Assembly: GCA_023140095.1 (NCBI GenBank)
Contig: JAGLMJ010000003.1
Span: 1-29,751, forward strand
Length of the DNA stretch: 29,751 bases
From: Candidatus Omnitrophota bacterium
GTDB lineage: Bacteria; Omnitrophota; Koll11; Zapsychrales; Zapsychraceae
Direction: 5' to 3'
The notes beneath the pieces are model-generated. The model was not told where the DNA came from. It made no database searches and worked only from the letters and a program-made list of their open reading frames with translations. A program made the translations under genes and the position numbers. Positions 1 to 8,990 of the stretch are shown here, piece after piece. How positions within the stretch are numbered: position 1 is the first letter of the stretch; every line of letters starts with the position of its first letter.

Positions 1-72
1 TATACTCTATGAGGTTATAACTTAGATATTATTGAATTCGGAAAATCTTAATTTGTAACCTCATAGAGTATA
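1..72. repeat. Small element with 17-bp perfect inverted repeats
   Basis: Positions 1-17 (TATACTCTATGAGGTTA) are the exact reverse complement of 56-72, with a 38-nt AT-rich interior. The window begins on the first base of the left arm, so the arm may extend further and no target duplication can be checked on that side. It could be a MITE-like element, a long-loop hairpin or a terminator of an unseen upstream gene; there is no U-tract after the right arm. It resembles, in architecture but not in sequence, four other short inverted-repeat elements in this window. Confidence 0.65.
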
Positions 73-101
73 AAAACATAGAGCGGTTTTAACGGCAAAT
101 C

Positions 102-659
102 ATGAAAAGCGATTGTCATCACCGGGGTTATATTTTTGCGTGTCTTCTGTTGTGTTTATCTTTTTCCGGATGCGATGCGGTATATCGTCTTTTGGACAAA
201 GAGGGGGCGGAAGAAAAAGCTTTGGTGGGGGACATTATACCGTTTGAGAGCAATGCGGTCGTTGAAGAGATCCAGTCTTTGTTGTATCTCTACGGATATA
301 ACGCAGGAAAGGTCGATGGGGTTTTAGGCTTAAGAACGCGCAATGCGATCGAAAAATTCCAAAGAGATAATGGATTAGAGATGACTCGCTTTGCCGATCA
401 GGCAACGTGGGAGAAGTTGAGCCTGTTTACAAAGAACGGGCTTGTGGTAGATCTGCGGCTTAATGCCCGGCTTGTCCAATCTCTTTTAAAGGAAGCCGGG
501 TTCGATCCCGGGAAAATCGATGGGAAAATAGGGACGAAAACCAAAGACGCTGTTCTGGCATTCCAAAAAGCTCATAACTTGAAAGTAGATGGAAAAATTG
601 GCTATCAAACCCTAAGCCGGCTGGCCGCATTCCTTACAGATGAGCCGCAAAGCAAGTAA
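102..659 (+). CDS. Lipoprotein with two peptidoglycan-binding (PG_binding_1) domains
   Basis: The 185-residue product begins with a short basic N-terminus, a hydrophobic stretch and the lipobox LSFSGC (Cys at about residue 24), so it should be lipidated and membrane-anchored. Two PG_binding_1-type repeats follow, at roughly residues 53-107 and 121-174. Each has the family pattern of a short helix, a G-x-x-x-G-x-x-DG turn and an AI/AV-xxFQ helix (AIEKFQRDN and AVLAFQKAHN). The second copy is the more canonical (GKIDGKIGTKTKDAVLAFQ). No catalytic domain is present, so the likely role is anchoring or targeting to murein in the periplasm. No good Shine-Dalgarno sequence precedes the ATG. The gene stands alone, between the inverted repeat at the window edge and the promoter of the trehalose-type operon. 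Confidence 0.85.
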   Translation: MKSDCHHRGYIFACLLLCLSFSGCDAVYRLLDKEGAEEKALVGDIIPFESNAVVEEIQSLLYLYGYNAGKVDGVLGLRTRNAIEKFQRDNGLEMTRFADQATWEKLSLFTKNGLVVDLRLNARLVQSLLKEAGFDPGKIDGKIGTKTKDAVLAFQKAHNLKVDGKIGYQTLSRLAAFLTDEPQSK

Positions 660-711
660 TACCAAGGCTTTAACAGCTTTCTGTGATAAGATGGCAGAAG
701 GGCAGAACACC

Positions 712-740
712 TTGCAATATATTAATAATAATCGTATAAT
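712..740 (+). promoter_or_regulatory. Sigma70-like promoter of the phosphorylase operon
   Basis: TTGCAA (712-717) and a perfect TATAAT (735-740) are separated by 17 nt in a very AT-rich stretch. They lie 51 bp before the first gene of the operon, whose ribosome-binding site GGGAGG lies at 775-780. The match is read directly from the sequence; activity is inferred. Confidence 0.7.
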
Positions 741-790
741 AAACTTTTATTTATACATGCGGAAACGAAAAATAGGGAGGACATGCATCA

Positions 791-1579
791 ATGACCAATG
801 AAGGTAAATCCCCATCTTATAGTTTCGATGCTGTTATTTTTGACTTGGATGGCGTTATTACAAAGACGGCTGTTGTTCATGCTGCGGCATGGAAAGCCAT
901 GTTTGACGAATTCTTGAGTTTGCGCGCGAAGGAAACGGGAGAGCCTTTCAAGGAGTTCACCTATGAAGAGGACTATTTAACGTATGTGGATGGCAAGCCC
1001 CGTTACAAGGGGGTACAGAGCTTCTTAGAGTCCCGTGGCATTGATCTTGAATATGGGGACCGCAGTGACAGCACAGATAAGGAAACGATCTGTAGTTTAG
1101 GAAACCGAAAGAATGCGAAATTTGTTGAAGTATTGAAAACAGAAGGAGCAGAAGTTTATCAGACAACGGTAGATTTGATCCGTGATCTCATATCTAAAGG
1201 GATCCGGATCGGAGTTGCCTCTTCAAGCGCAAACTGCCGGTATATCCTTCAGTCGACCGGGCTCGAGGACCTTTTCGAGACACGCGTTGATGGCGTTGTT
1301 TCCAGAGAACTGGGATTAAAAGGAAAGCCCCAGGGGGACATTTTTGTTACAGCAGCAAAGAATGTCGGGGCCACTCCGGACCGTGCGATCGTCGTGGAGG
1401 ATGCGGTCTCGGGCGTTCAAGCAGGCGTTCATGGCGGCTTTGGTTTGGTTATTGGGGTCGCGCGCGAAAACAACCAAGAGGACCTTAAATCTAACGGAGC
1501 GGATGTTGTTATCGATGATTTTGCGGGCATAACGACAGATACAATAGAACAGTGGTTTATTCAGAAAAACAACCGGTAG
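791..1579 (+). CDS. pgmB: HAD-superfamily beta-phosphoglucomutase-like protein
   Basis: A 262-residue HAD subfamily IA protein. The nucleophile motif FDLDGVI places the two catalytic aspartates at D18 and D20, the arrangement of beta-phosphoglucomutase. Motif II is VASSSANC (about residue 137), motif III is the Lys in LKGKPQGDIF, and motif IV is VVEDAVSGVQAG. The insertion between motif I and motif II has the helical cap size typical of this group. Beta-PGM converts beta-glucose 1-phosphate, the product of inverting GH65 phosphorylases, to glucose 6-phosphate in the cytoplasm, and a GH65 gene lies two genes downstream. The start is set by GGGAGG 10 nt upstream. The 3' end overlaps the next gene by 28 nt. 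A generic HAD phosphatase is possible, but the context favours the mutase. Confidence 0.85.
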   Translation: MTNEGKSPSYSFDAVIFDLDGVITKTAVVHAAAWKAMFDEFLSLRAKETGEPFKEFTYEEDYLTYVDGKPRYKGVQSFLESRGIDLEYGDRSDSTDKETICSLGNRKNAKFVEVLKTEGAEVYQTTVDLIRDLISKGIRIGVASSSANCRYILQSTGLEDLFETRVDGVVSRELGLKGKPQGDIFVTAAKNVGATPDRAIVVEDAVSGVQAGVHGGFGLVIGVARENNQEDLKSNGADVVIDDFAGITTDTIEQWFIQKNNR

Positions 1580-2367
1580 ATTTCTTCGCGCATCTTGATG
1601 AGCTGCAACGTCAACTGGCTCAGAAAGATGTTTTTGTCTTTTTAGACTATGACGGGACACTAACGCCCATTGTGGATACGCCGGATATGGCCGTGCTTTC
1701 GCGGGAGATGAGAGAAACGGTACGAAGGCTTTCCCGGAATCATAAAGTGTCTATCGTCAGCGGCCGGACCACCGATGATGTCCGCGGCAAAGTCCAGGTC
1801 GACGGCATCTTTTACGCGGGAAGCCACGGGTTTGAGATCGTTGACCCCGAAGGAAAGGTGGAAATCTCCGAGAAAGCCCAGGCCACGCGCCATGTGATCG
1901 ATGAGGTCCATGAAAAACTAAGCGCCCGGCTCAAAGATGTCCAGGGCGCGCTTGTTGAGAATGTCAAGTACACGATCTCCGCGCATTACCGGCTTGTTTC
2001 CGATGAAGATTTTCCCAAGGTAGAACGCGAGGTCGAAAATATTCTCCGGGAATACCCCGGCCTGTACAAGACGAGCGGGAAAAAAGTATTTGAGATCCGC
2101 CCGAAGATCGATTGGCACAAGGGAAAAGCGGTCGAATGGATATTAAATGTTGTCGGATATCATCCCGAAGAGCATCGGGCCATTTATATCGGCGATGATG
2201 TGACCGATGAAGACGCGTTCGCCGCTCTGGAAGGAAAAGGGTTCGGTATTCTCGTCGCTGAAGAGCCCCGGGAATCCAAAGCCGCTTATGTGATCAAAAA
2301 TACGCAAGATGTGAAGAAAGTTTTAGAAATCCTTATCCGTATAAAAGAAGAAAGGCCTCAAGCTTGA
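1552..2367 (+). CDS. otsB: Trehalose-6-phosphate phosphatase
   Basis: A 271-residue HAD protein of the OtsB family. It contains the nucleophile motif VFLDYDGTLTPI (D32, D34), the SGRTTDDV motif following the first half of the core, AGSHGFEI, and the late acidic motif IGDDVTDEDAF that coordinates magnesium. OtsB dephosphorylates trehalose 6-phosphate to free trehalose. The only sensible start is GTG at 1552, inside the end of the preceding gene in another frame, which implies translational coupling. No OtsA/trehalose-6-phosphate synthase is in the window, so the substrate would have to come from elsewhere, or the enzyme may act on a related sugar phosphate. It sits between pgmB and the GH65 gene. 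Confidence 0.9.
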   Translation: MVYSEKQPVDFFAHLDELQRQLAQKDVFVFLDYDGTLTPIVDTPDMAVLSREMRETVRRLSRNHKVSIVSGRTTDDVRGKVQVDGIFYAGSHGFEIVDPEGKVEISEKAQATRHVIDEVHEKLSARLKDVQGALVENVKYTISAHYRLVSDEDFPKVEREVENILREYPGLYKTSGKKVFEIRPKIDWHKGKAVEWILNVVGYHPEEHRAIYIGDDVTDEDAFAALEGKGFGILVAEEPRESKAAYVIKNTQDVKKVLEILIRIKEERPQA

Positions 2368-4781
2368 ATCCCTGGAAGGTCATTTATAACAAGTTCGATC
2401 CTGAAAAAGAAAACTTGCGCGAAGCCCTCTGCACTCTGGGCAATGGATATTTTGGGACACGGGGAGCTGCCCCCGAGACGGTAGCCACAAAGGTCCATTA
2501 CCCCGGCGTTTATATTGCCGGCGTTTATAATACTCTTCCGACGGAGATCGCCACCCGGACGATCTATAATGAGGATTTTGTTAACTGCCCGAATTGGCTG
2601 ATGCTCAACTACCGCATCGATGACGGCCCCTGGTTTAATCGCCTCCAAGTCAGAATTCTCGGATGGAAAGTCGAATTAAATATGTACAAGGGCATGCTTT
2701 CCCGCCGTGTGCGATGGCAAGATGCTCAGGGCCGCATTACTTTGGTCGAAAACCATCGCATTGTGAGCATGTCTAACCCCCATTGCGGGGCTTTACGCTG
2801 CACCGTTACGCCAGAGAATTATGACGGGAAAATTACCGTAAGAAGCGGCATTGACGGGATGATCATTAATGCCGGAGTGGACCGGTATAAACAGTTGAGT
2901 TCAAAACACCTCGAACCCTGCACGCAAGGCCATTTTGGAGACGATGGTATTTTCCTTCAGATGCAGACCAATCAGTCAAAGATCCAGATCACGGAAGCCT
3001 TAAGGACGCTTGTCCATCATGGGCACGAGAGGGTCTATCCGCAGATGAACATTATTACTCATGGGCGGCAGAGAATGATCCATGAGTTCACTCTGGACGT
3101 CAAAAAGGGTGAGCGTTATGTGATCGACAAACTGGTAGGTATTTACACGTCGAGAGATCAAGGGGTCGCGGATAATTGCGCGATCGCTCAAGAGACGGTC
3201 GGTTCGATAGAGGGGTTCGAAAGCCTGTATAAAGCCCATCAGGCAAAATGGAAAGCCCTGTGGAGAATGTTTGATGTGGAAGTGCAGGGCGATCTTTTTG
3301 TCCAGCAGGCGCTGCGGTTACACGCGTTCCATCTCCTTCAATCATCCTCGACATATAATGAGGACATCGATGCCGGGATGCCGGTCAGAGGGCTGCATGG
3401 CGAGGCCTACCGCGGGCATGTGTTCTGGGACGGGTTATATGCTCTGCCTTTCTACAATCTCCATGCTCCTGAAATTACCCGCGCGCTCTTGATGTACCGT
3501 TATCGTCGACTGGGTGCCGCGAAAGAAAACGCCAAGCAACACGGATACCGGGGAGCCATGTATCCCTGGCAGACGGCGTCAACAGGGGAGGAGACAACGC
3601 AGATTGTTCACCTTAATCCTCTCTCGGGAACATGGGGCCCGGACTATAGTTCTCTGCAGCGCCATGTTTCAATCGCTGTCGCATATAATGTATGGAATTA
3701 TTTCTACACTTCAGGCGACAGGGATTTTCTCGACCGGTACGGAGCGGAAATGATCTTGGAGATCGCGCATTTCTGGTCGAGCATTGCTCAATGGAATAAA
3801 AAGCTTAAACGTTATGAAATCGATGGCGTGATCGGGCCGGACGAATTCCATGAAAAACGTCCCGGGGCCAATAAAGGAGGCCTAAAGAACAACGCCTATA
3901 CAAATGTGATGGCCGTATGGGTTATCGAAAAAGCATTACATCTTCTTGACGCAATGATGCCGGAAGAAGATAAGATGGCGCTGCTTCTTAAGATCGAGAT
4001 CCCTGAGGATGAGATCGCGCGATGGCGGGACATTGCCCGGAAAATGATCATTCCTATGGATAAAAAAGGGTTAATTCATCAGTTTGAAGGATATATGGAT
4101 TTAAAAGAATTGGATTGGGACGAATACCGCCGTAAATATGATAATATTCATCGCGTTGACCGTATCTTGAAGGCCGAGGGCCTCTCGCCGGACAGTTACA
4201 AAGTCTCAAAACAGGCTGACGTTTTGATGTTGTTCTATGTGTTGAACATGGAGGAGATCAAAGGTATCTTTAAGCGCTTGGGATATCCTTTTCATAAAGA
4301 TATTATGCGGAAAAACTTTGATTATTATTTTCCGCGCACATCCCATGGGTCGACGTTAAGCATGGTCGTCCACGCGTATATCGCCGAGCTTTTAGGGCAT
4401 AAAAAGCAGGCGATGGATTATTTTATCGAGACATTAAAAAGCGATATTTATGATACTCAAGGCGGGACGACACAAGAAGGGATTCACGTCGGAGTGATGG
4501 GAGGGACGCTCGATCTGTTTTTGCGCAGTTTTGCCGGTCTGCATATTCTGGAAGACCGCATTTGTCTTAATCCCAAACTGCCGGAACAATGGCAGGGCAT
4601 CAAATTTAAGGTCAGGTACAAGAATATATGGTTTGATATCAACGTGACGAAAGATATGCTGACTGTTCTGATCAAGCCGTTTAAAGAAGCTTCTTTAACG
4701 CCTAAAGTCGAGATTCCCATAGAGATCAATAAAAAGAGTTATAAACTTCTTCCCGGAAAACTTCACGAAGTTTCAATATGA
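2364..4781 (+). CDS. Glycoside hydrolase family 65 disaccharide phosphorylase (trehalose/maltose/kojibiose type)
   Basis: An 805-residue protein, slightly longer than the usual 750-790 of GH65. The N-terminal beta-sandwich includes LCTLGNGYFGTRGA. The (alpha/alpha)6 barrel has GLHGEAYRGHVFWD, and the general acid lies in GVIGPDEFHE (E494). KQADVLML is at about residue 616. The phosphate-binding loop SHGSTLS at about 659 marks the phosphorylases rather than hydrolases. Family members reversibly cleave alpha-linked glucose disaccharides with phosphate to give beta-glucose 1-phosphate. Substrate cannot be assigned from sequence alone; the OtsB neighbour suggests trehalose, while trehalose 6-phosphate, kojibiose, nigerose and maltose remain possible. 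The start is TTG in a TTGA overlap with the otsB stop, giving tight coupling, and no alternative fits the conserved N-terminus. Confidence 0.9.
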   Translation: MNPWKVIYNKFDPEKENLREALCTLGNGYFGTRGAAPETVATKVHYPGVYIAGVYNTLPTEIATRTIYNEDFVNCPNWLMLNYRIDDGPWFNRLQVRILGWKVELNMYKGMLSRRVRWQDAQGRITLVENHRIVSMSNPHCGALRCTVTPENYDGKITVRSGIDGMIINAGVDRYKQLSSKHLEPCTQGHFGDDGIFLQMQTNQSKIQITEALRTLVHHGHERVYPQMNIITHGRQRMIHEFTLDVKKGERYVIDKLVGIYTSRDQGVADNCAIAQETVGSIEGFESLYKAHQAKWKALWRMFDVEVQGDLFVQQALRLHAFHLLQSSSTYNEDIDAGMPVRGLHGEAYRGHVFWDGLYALPFYNLHAPEITRALLMYRYRRLGAAKENAKQHGYRGAMYPWQTASTGEETTQIVHLNPLSGTWGPDYSSLQRHVSIAVAYNVWNYFYTSGDRDFLDRYGAEMILEIAHFWSSIAQWNKKLKRYEIDGVIGPDEFHEKRPGANKGGLKNNAYTNVMAVWVIEKALHLLDAMMPEEDKMALLLKIEIPEDEIARWRDIARKMIIPMDKKGLIHQFEGYMDLKELDWDEYRRKYDNIHRVDRILKAEGLSPDSYKVSKQADVLMLFYVLNMEEIKGIFKRLGYPFHKDIMRKNFDYYFPRTSHGSTLSMVVHAYIAELLGHKKQAMDYFIETLKSDIYDTQGGTTQEGIHVGVMGGTLDLFLRSFAGLHILEDRICLNPKLPEQWQGIKFKVRYKNIWFDINVTKDMLTVLIKPFKEASLTPKVEIPIEINKKSYKLLPGKLHEVSI

Positions 4782-4851
4782 TCCTCGATGACGTTACGCA
4801 TGATATTTTAAGATACTCCGGGGATCAAAATAATAGCTCTCGTATCCTGTC

Positions 4852-5985
4852 ATGAAAATCCACGAATATCAGGCCATTGCGATCTTTCAAAAAGCAGGTA
4901 TCCCTGTTGTCGACGGACATGTTACCGCCGAAGCCGATGATGCACCACGCATCGCAGAGAAAATCGGCTATCCGGTCGTTCTTAAGTCGCAAGTTCTCGT
5001 AGGCGGACGGGGAAAGGCCGGCGGGATCAGGATCGTTGAGAGAAAAGAAGATCTCAAAGGAGCCTTCCGACAGCTAAAAGACCTTAAGATCAAAGAATTC
5101 CCGGTCGAGAAAATTCTCATTGCCCGCGCTATTGATATCAAGGAAGAGTTCTATGCCGGCATAACGGTCGATAACCTAAGGAACAGTGTCGTCCTGATCG
5201 TCAGTTCAGCCGGAGGGGTGGATATCGAGGAGGAGGCACGGACGAACCCCCGCGCGATCCGGAAATTTTATCTAAACGAGGGCCAGTCGATCGACGAGAC
5301 GCTCTGGCCGGAATTCATCCGCGATATCTTTAAAGACCCTTCCCATCAAAAAACAGTCACCACGATTTTCAAGAGCCTGATCACGATATTCTTCGATCGT
5401 GATTGTTCTTTAGTGGAAATTAACCCGCTGGTCATTGACGGCAAGGGGGGGATTGTTGCGGCTGACGCGAAGATCAATTTCGATGACAATGCCTTATTCC
5501 GCCACGAAGATATTGGCCAGATGCGGGATGTAACCTTTGAAGACCCTGATGAATTGGAGGCAAAAGAGCGGGGTTTAAGTTTTGTCAAACTCGACGGTGA
5601 TGTAGGGTGTATTGTCAATGGCGCCGGCCTTGCGATGGGAACAATGGATATGATCCAACTGTTGGGAGGGAAGCCGGCTAATTTTTTGGATGTCGGGGGC
5701 AGTTCGGACCCGCAAAAGGTCCTTGACGCGATACGGATCATTTTAAAAAATAAAAATGTTAAAGTCGTCCTTATTAATATTTTCGGCGGCATCACGCGCT
5801 GTGACGATATCGCCAAAGGCATTCTGGCGGCGAGGGAACGGTTAGATATTCCAGTGCCCCTTGTTGTGCGGTTAACGGGAACGAATGAAGAGAAGGCCCA
5901 AGAAATGTTGTACTGCAAGGGTTTTAGCCGGTGCGGCACGATGCGCGGAGCCGTGGCCGAGGCGGTCAGGCTGGCGCAAAGGTAA
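4852..5985 (+). CDS. sucC: Succinyl-CoA synthetase, beta subunit
   Basis: A 377-residue ATP-grasp protein. It starts with the family signature MKIHEYQA. The nucleotide-binding segment is [13 protein letters not shown], the metal-binding motif is [10 protein letters not shown], and the C-terminal CoA-ligase domain shows [20 protein letters not shown] and [14 protein letters not shown]. With SucD it interconverts succinyl-CoA, ADP or GDP and phosphate with succinate, CoA and NTP. Length and motifs are complete. The alpha-subunit gene follows after 5 bp. The ribosome-binding site before the ATG is weak. Whether it runs in the oxidative direction or in a reductive branch cannot be told from this window. 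Confidence 0.96.
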   Translation: MKIHEYQAIAIFQKAGIPVVDGHVTAEADDAPRIAEKIGYPVVLKSQVLVGGRGKAGGIRIVERKEDLKGAFRQLKDLKIKEFPVEKILIARAIDIKEEFYAGITVDNLRNSVVLIVSSAGGVDIEEEARTNPRAIRKFYLNEGQSIDETLWPEFIRDIFKDPSHQKTVTTIFKSLITIFFDRDCSLVEINPLVIDGKGGIVAADAKINFDDNALFRHEDIGQMRDVTFEDPDELEAKERGLSFVKLDGDVGCIVNGAGLAMGTMDMIQLLGGKPANFLDVGGSSDPQKVLDAIRIILKNKNVKVVLINIFGGITRCDDIAKGILAARERLDIPVPLVVRLTGTNEEKAQEMLYCKGFSRCGTMRGAVAEAVRLAQR

Positions 5986-5990
5986 CGGAT

Positions 5991-6863
5991 ATGAGCATTC
6001 TTGTCGACGAGAAAACAAAAGTGATTGTCCAGGGCATCACGGGACGCGATGGATCGTTTCACGCCAGGCAGATGCTTGACTATGGGACGAAAGTCGTTGC
6101 CGGCGTCACGCCCGGCAAGGGCGGCGAAGAGATGTTCGGGGTTCCCGTTTTTAATTCCGTCGCCGAAGCGAAGGAACAGTCGCAGGCGAATACGGCGATC
6201 ATTTATGTTCCCGCGAGGTTTGCGAAAGATGCGATCTTAGAGGATATCGACGCCGGCATCGAACTGATCGTCTGCATTACGGAAGGAATCCCGGTTCTTG
6301 ATATGGTTGAGGTCAAGAAAGCGGCCGACGATAAAAACGTCCGGCTCATTGGGCCAAATTGCCCCGGCGTGATCTCTCCCGGCAAATCTAAAATCGGCAT
6401 TATGCCCGGGCATATTCATAAACCCGGGCCGGTCGGCGTTGTCTCGCGCAGCGGGACGCTGACGTATGAAGTCGTCTACAATCTCACATCAAGAGGAATA
6501 GGACAATCGACATGTATCGGCTTGGGCGGAGATCCAATTATCGGTACGCGATTCATTGAGGTCCTTAAGATGTTCATGGACGACGACCAAACACAAGGGA
6601 TTGTTATGATCGGAGAGATCGGCGGCGAGGATGAGCAGATCGCGGCGGAATATATCAAGGATCAAGTTACGAAACCGGTCGTTGGTTTTATAGCCGGCCG
6701 CAGCGCACCGACGGGAAAGCGCATGGGGCACGCGGGGGCTATCATTTCATCAGGAGACAGTACGGCTGAGGCCAAAAGGGATATCTTGAAGGGCGCTGGG
6801 GTTACTGTCGTTGACTTTCCCGATGAGATCCCGGGCATATTTGAGGAGAAATTGATCAAATAG
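5991..6863 (+). CDS. sucD: Succinyl-CoA synthetase, alpha subunit
   Basis: A 290-residue protein starting [20 protein letters not shown]. The reading frame is open further upstream to an ATG at 5931, but that extension lies inside sucC and lacks homology, so the ATG at 5991, directly after the sucC stop, is chosen. The CoA-binding Rossmann fold shows [15 protein letters not shown] and GVTPGKGG. The phosphorylated active-site histidine is in [10 protein letters not shown] near the C-terminus. It forms the catalytic heterodimer with SucC. Confidence 0.96.
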   Translation: MSILVDEKTKVIVQGITGRDGSFHARQMLDYGTKVVAGVTPGKGGEEMFGVPVFNSVAEAKEQSQANTAIIYVPARFAKDAILEDIDAGIELIVCITEGIPVLDMVEVKKAADDKNVRLIGPNCPGVISPGKSKIGIMPGHIHKPGPVGVVSRSGTLTYEVVYNLTSRGIGQSTCIGLGGDPIIGTRFIEVLKMFMDDDQTQGIVMIGEIGGEDEQIAAEYIKDQVTKPVVGFIAGRSAPTGKRMGHAGAIISSGDSTAEAKRDILKGAGVTVVDFPDEIPGIFEEKLIK

Positions 6864-6925
6864 CTTTCCCCTGTTGCTGTTGAAAGATTATAATAGAAGT
6901 CTAATACGAAAAAAACGGAGACACA

Positions 6926-7600
6926 ATGAATAGAAGAGTTCTTGTCGCAGGCAGTTTAATTTTCTTTTTTGTTTTAACCGTACCGGCGAAGGCCAATTCC
7001 GGTCTTCTGGAAGTGGCCAAAGATAAACTTAAGGAAAAAACGGTGCAGAGCGGAACATTGGATATCTATGATGAGGGCCTCAACCGGGTCCGGAACCTGC
7101 GGTTGATGAAGGTCAGCGATGTCGTCGAGAAAGACGGTGCGTATCTTATTACCGCGGATTATCGCGATATTGGTTCCGGAGATATTGTCGGCGTTGAGGC
7201 TGACATGGTCTCGGCTTCCGACGATTTTATCGTCAAAGATGCTCGAATTAAAAGTGTTCAGGCTATTGACGAGGGGGAGGCCGAAGAGTATACGGACGAC
7301 GAGATTCAGGCGTTCATGACGGAGTATATCGAAAAACAGGGGAAGTTTACCGGCGGAAAGGTCATGCTGTTTGATAAGGACAACGAGAAGATGCGCCATT
7401 TGGAATTGACGGAATTAAAGGCGGAAGTGCGGCGCATGGGGATCTTCTATAGCTCGAGTTCGAAATTTGTGGACGTTGATACGAATGACATTGTTGATAT
7501 TGATATATCCGTGGAAAATAAAAAAGGGAAATTAAAAGTGCAGGCCCTGCGTATCCGGAATGTGCGTAAAGGGCTCGTCGGAAAAGATGTTTCTCCGTGA
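6926..7600 (+). CDS. Exported protein of unknown function with an internal duplication
   Basis: A 224-residue product with a clear Sec signal peptide (MNRRVLVAGS then a hydrophobic run, cleavage probably after AKA-N near residue 23). The mature part contains two similar units of about 75 residues. Each begins with a G-x-(L/V)-x-(I/L)-(Y/F)-D segment (SGTLDIYDEGLNRVRNLRL and GGKVMLFDKDNEKMRHLEL). Each then has a charged middle and a D-I-V-(G/D)-(V/I) strand, and ends with an (A/V)-x-x-(I/L)-R-(I/N) segment. I recognise no family. GGAG lies 5 nt before the ATG. It lies 37 bp ahead of nqrA on the same strand and could share its transcript, but a functional link to Nqr is only positional. Confidence 0.75.
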   Translation: MNRRVLVAGSLIFFFVLTVPAKANSGLLEVAKDKLKEKTVQSGTLDIYDEGLNRVRNLRLMKVSDVVEKDGAYLITADYRDIGSGDIVGVEADMVSASDDFIVKDARIKSVQAIDEGEAEEYTDDEIQAFMTEYIEKQGKFTGGKVMLFDKDNEKMRHLELTELKAEVRRMGIFYSSSSKFVDVDTNDIVDIDISVENKKGKLKVQALRIRNVRKGLVGKDVSP

Positions 7601-7637
7601 GACAGGAACGAAAAGCTGTTTTGAAGAGGATTCTTAA

Positions 7638-8990
7638 GTGGGAACATTCTCGATAAAACAAGGAAAGGACATTCACCTCAAAGGCGCGGCCAAGAAAGCG
7701 GTCGTTGAGGCTTCTTTCCCAAAACATGTTGCCCTGCAGCCGCCTGATTTCAAAGGATTGAACTTACGGCTTGCTGTTAAGGTTGATGATAAGGTCAAGG
7801 TCGGGACCACGGTCTTTTCGGATAAGGCCAACCCCCAGATTCGCATCGCCTCCCCTGCGAGCGGAAAAGTCATTGCGATCAACCGAGGGCCGCGACGAGC
7901 CCTTCTTTCTGTTGTCGTTGAGACGGATGGCCGGCAGGACGCTGAAGTGTTCCCTTCCTTTTCAGAAGAACAGATCCGAAACCTTTCAAGCGACGATGTT
8001 ATCCGTTTTCTCTTGAGGGGCCACCTGTGGCCCGTAATCCGCCAGAGGCCTTTTTCCAAAGTCGCCGACCCCAAACAAAAACCTAAAGCCGTTTTTATTC
8101 ATGCGATGAATACCGAGCCGTTGGCGCTCGATATTGATTTTATCTTTAAAAATAAAGAAAGAGAGTTCCAGATCGGTTTAACGATCCTTAAGAGGTTAAC
8201 CGGCGGGGATCTGCATCTATGCGTTCAAGGCGGATCAGAAGCCAAGGCCTTAACGCAAGCCAAAGGAGTTCAGGTACATTCTTTTTCCGGTCCGCATCCG
8301 GCAGGGAACGTCAGCACGCATATTCATTGCGTAGACCCGATCAATAAAGGCGATCTTGTTTGGTATGTCGAGGCCCAAGATGTATTGCGGGTCGCTCCTC
8401 TTTTTCTCAAAGGGATCTATCCGGTGGAGCGCATAGTCGCGGTAACGGGTGAAGGAGCGGCGGGCCATCAGGTTTATGCTCAAACGATCATAGGCGCGCC
8501 GTTGTCTGTTCTTCTGGAAGGTGAGATCGACGGCCCAATGCGCTATTTATCCGGAAGTATTCTCGCGGGAAAGGATGTCGGTGCCCATGGGTTCCTGCGC
8601 TTTTATGATACTCAGGTCACGATCCTCCCTGAGGGAGGAAAGAGGGAACTCTTGGGATGGATTTCTCCGGGGGTTAATAAGTACACGTTCTCGAAGACCT
8701 TTGTTTCGGCTTTTCTGCCCGAGCGGGAAGCGTCCCTGGACTCAGATAGGCATGGAAGCGATAGGGCGATCGTTCTAAACAATATCTATGACGCGTTCGT
8801 GCCGTTGGATATCATGACCTATTTTCTTTTAAGGGCGGTTCTCTCCGGGAATATCGAAGAGGCAGAGGATTTGGGGATACTGGAATGCGACGAAGAAGAT
8901 TTCGCTCTGTGCACGTTCGCTTGTCCGTCGAAGACGGATGTAGGGGGCATTATTAGCCAAGGTTTGGCTTTGATCGAGGAGGAAAGTTAA
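7638..8990 (+). CDS. nqrA: Na+-translocating NADH:quinone reductase subunit A
   Basis: A 450-residue NqrA. The N-terminus carries the family hallmark of a lipoyl/barrel-sandwich-like segment (ISPASGK variant IASPASGKVIAINRGPRRALLSVVV), followed by the Rossmann-like middle and a Cys-containing C-terminus (CTFACPSKTDVGGII). NqrA is the peripheral cytoplasmic subunit associated with the quinone site. The start is a GTG preceded by AGAGGA at 7623-7628. It is the first gene of a complete nqrABCDEF cluster, with nqrB starting on the next base after its stop codon. Confidence 0.95.
   Translation: MGTFSIKQGKDIHLKGAAKKAVVEASFPKHVALQPPDFKGLNLRLAVKVDDKVKVGTTVFSDKANPQIRIASPASGKVIAINRGPRRALLSVVVETDGRQDAEVFPSFSEEQIRNLSSDDVIRFLLRGHLWPVIRQRPFSKVADPKQKPKAVFIHAMNTEPLALDIDFIFKNKEREFQIGLTILKRLTGGDLHLCVQGGSEAKALTQAKGVQVHSFSGPHPAGNVSTHIHCVDPINKGDLVWYVEAQDVLRVAPLFLKGIYPVERIVAVTGEGAAGHQVYAQTIIGAPLSVLLEGEIDGPMRYLSGSILAGKDVGAHGFLRFYDTQVTILPEGGKRELLGWISPGVNKYTFSKTFVSAFLPEREASLDSDRHGSDRAIVLNNIYDAFVPLDIMTYFLLRAVLSGNIEEAEDLGILECDEEDFALCTFACPSKTDVGGIISQGLALIEEES

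Noticed and set aside
5931..5990. Upstream extension of sucD to an ATG at 5931
   Set aside because: The extra 20 residues are encoded inside sucC and do not match the conserved SucD N-terminus, which begins at 5991.
6864..6925. Promoter before the exported protein (TATAAT at 6889-6894)
   Set aside because: The -10 is perfect but there is no acceptable -35 at 16-18 nt; TTGCTG at 6874 is only 9 nt away.
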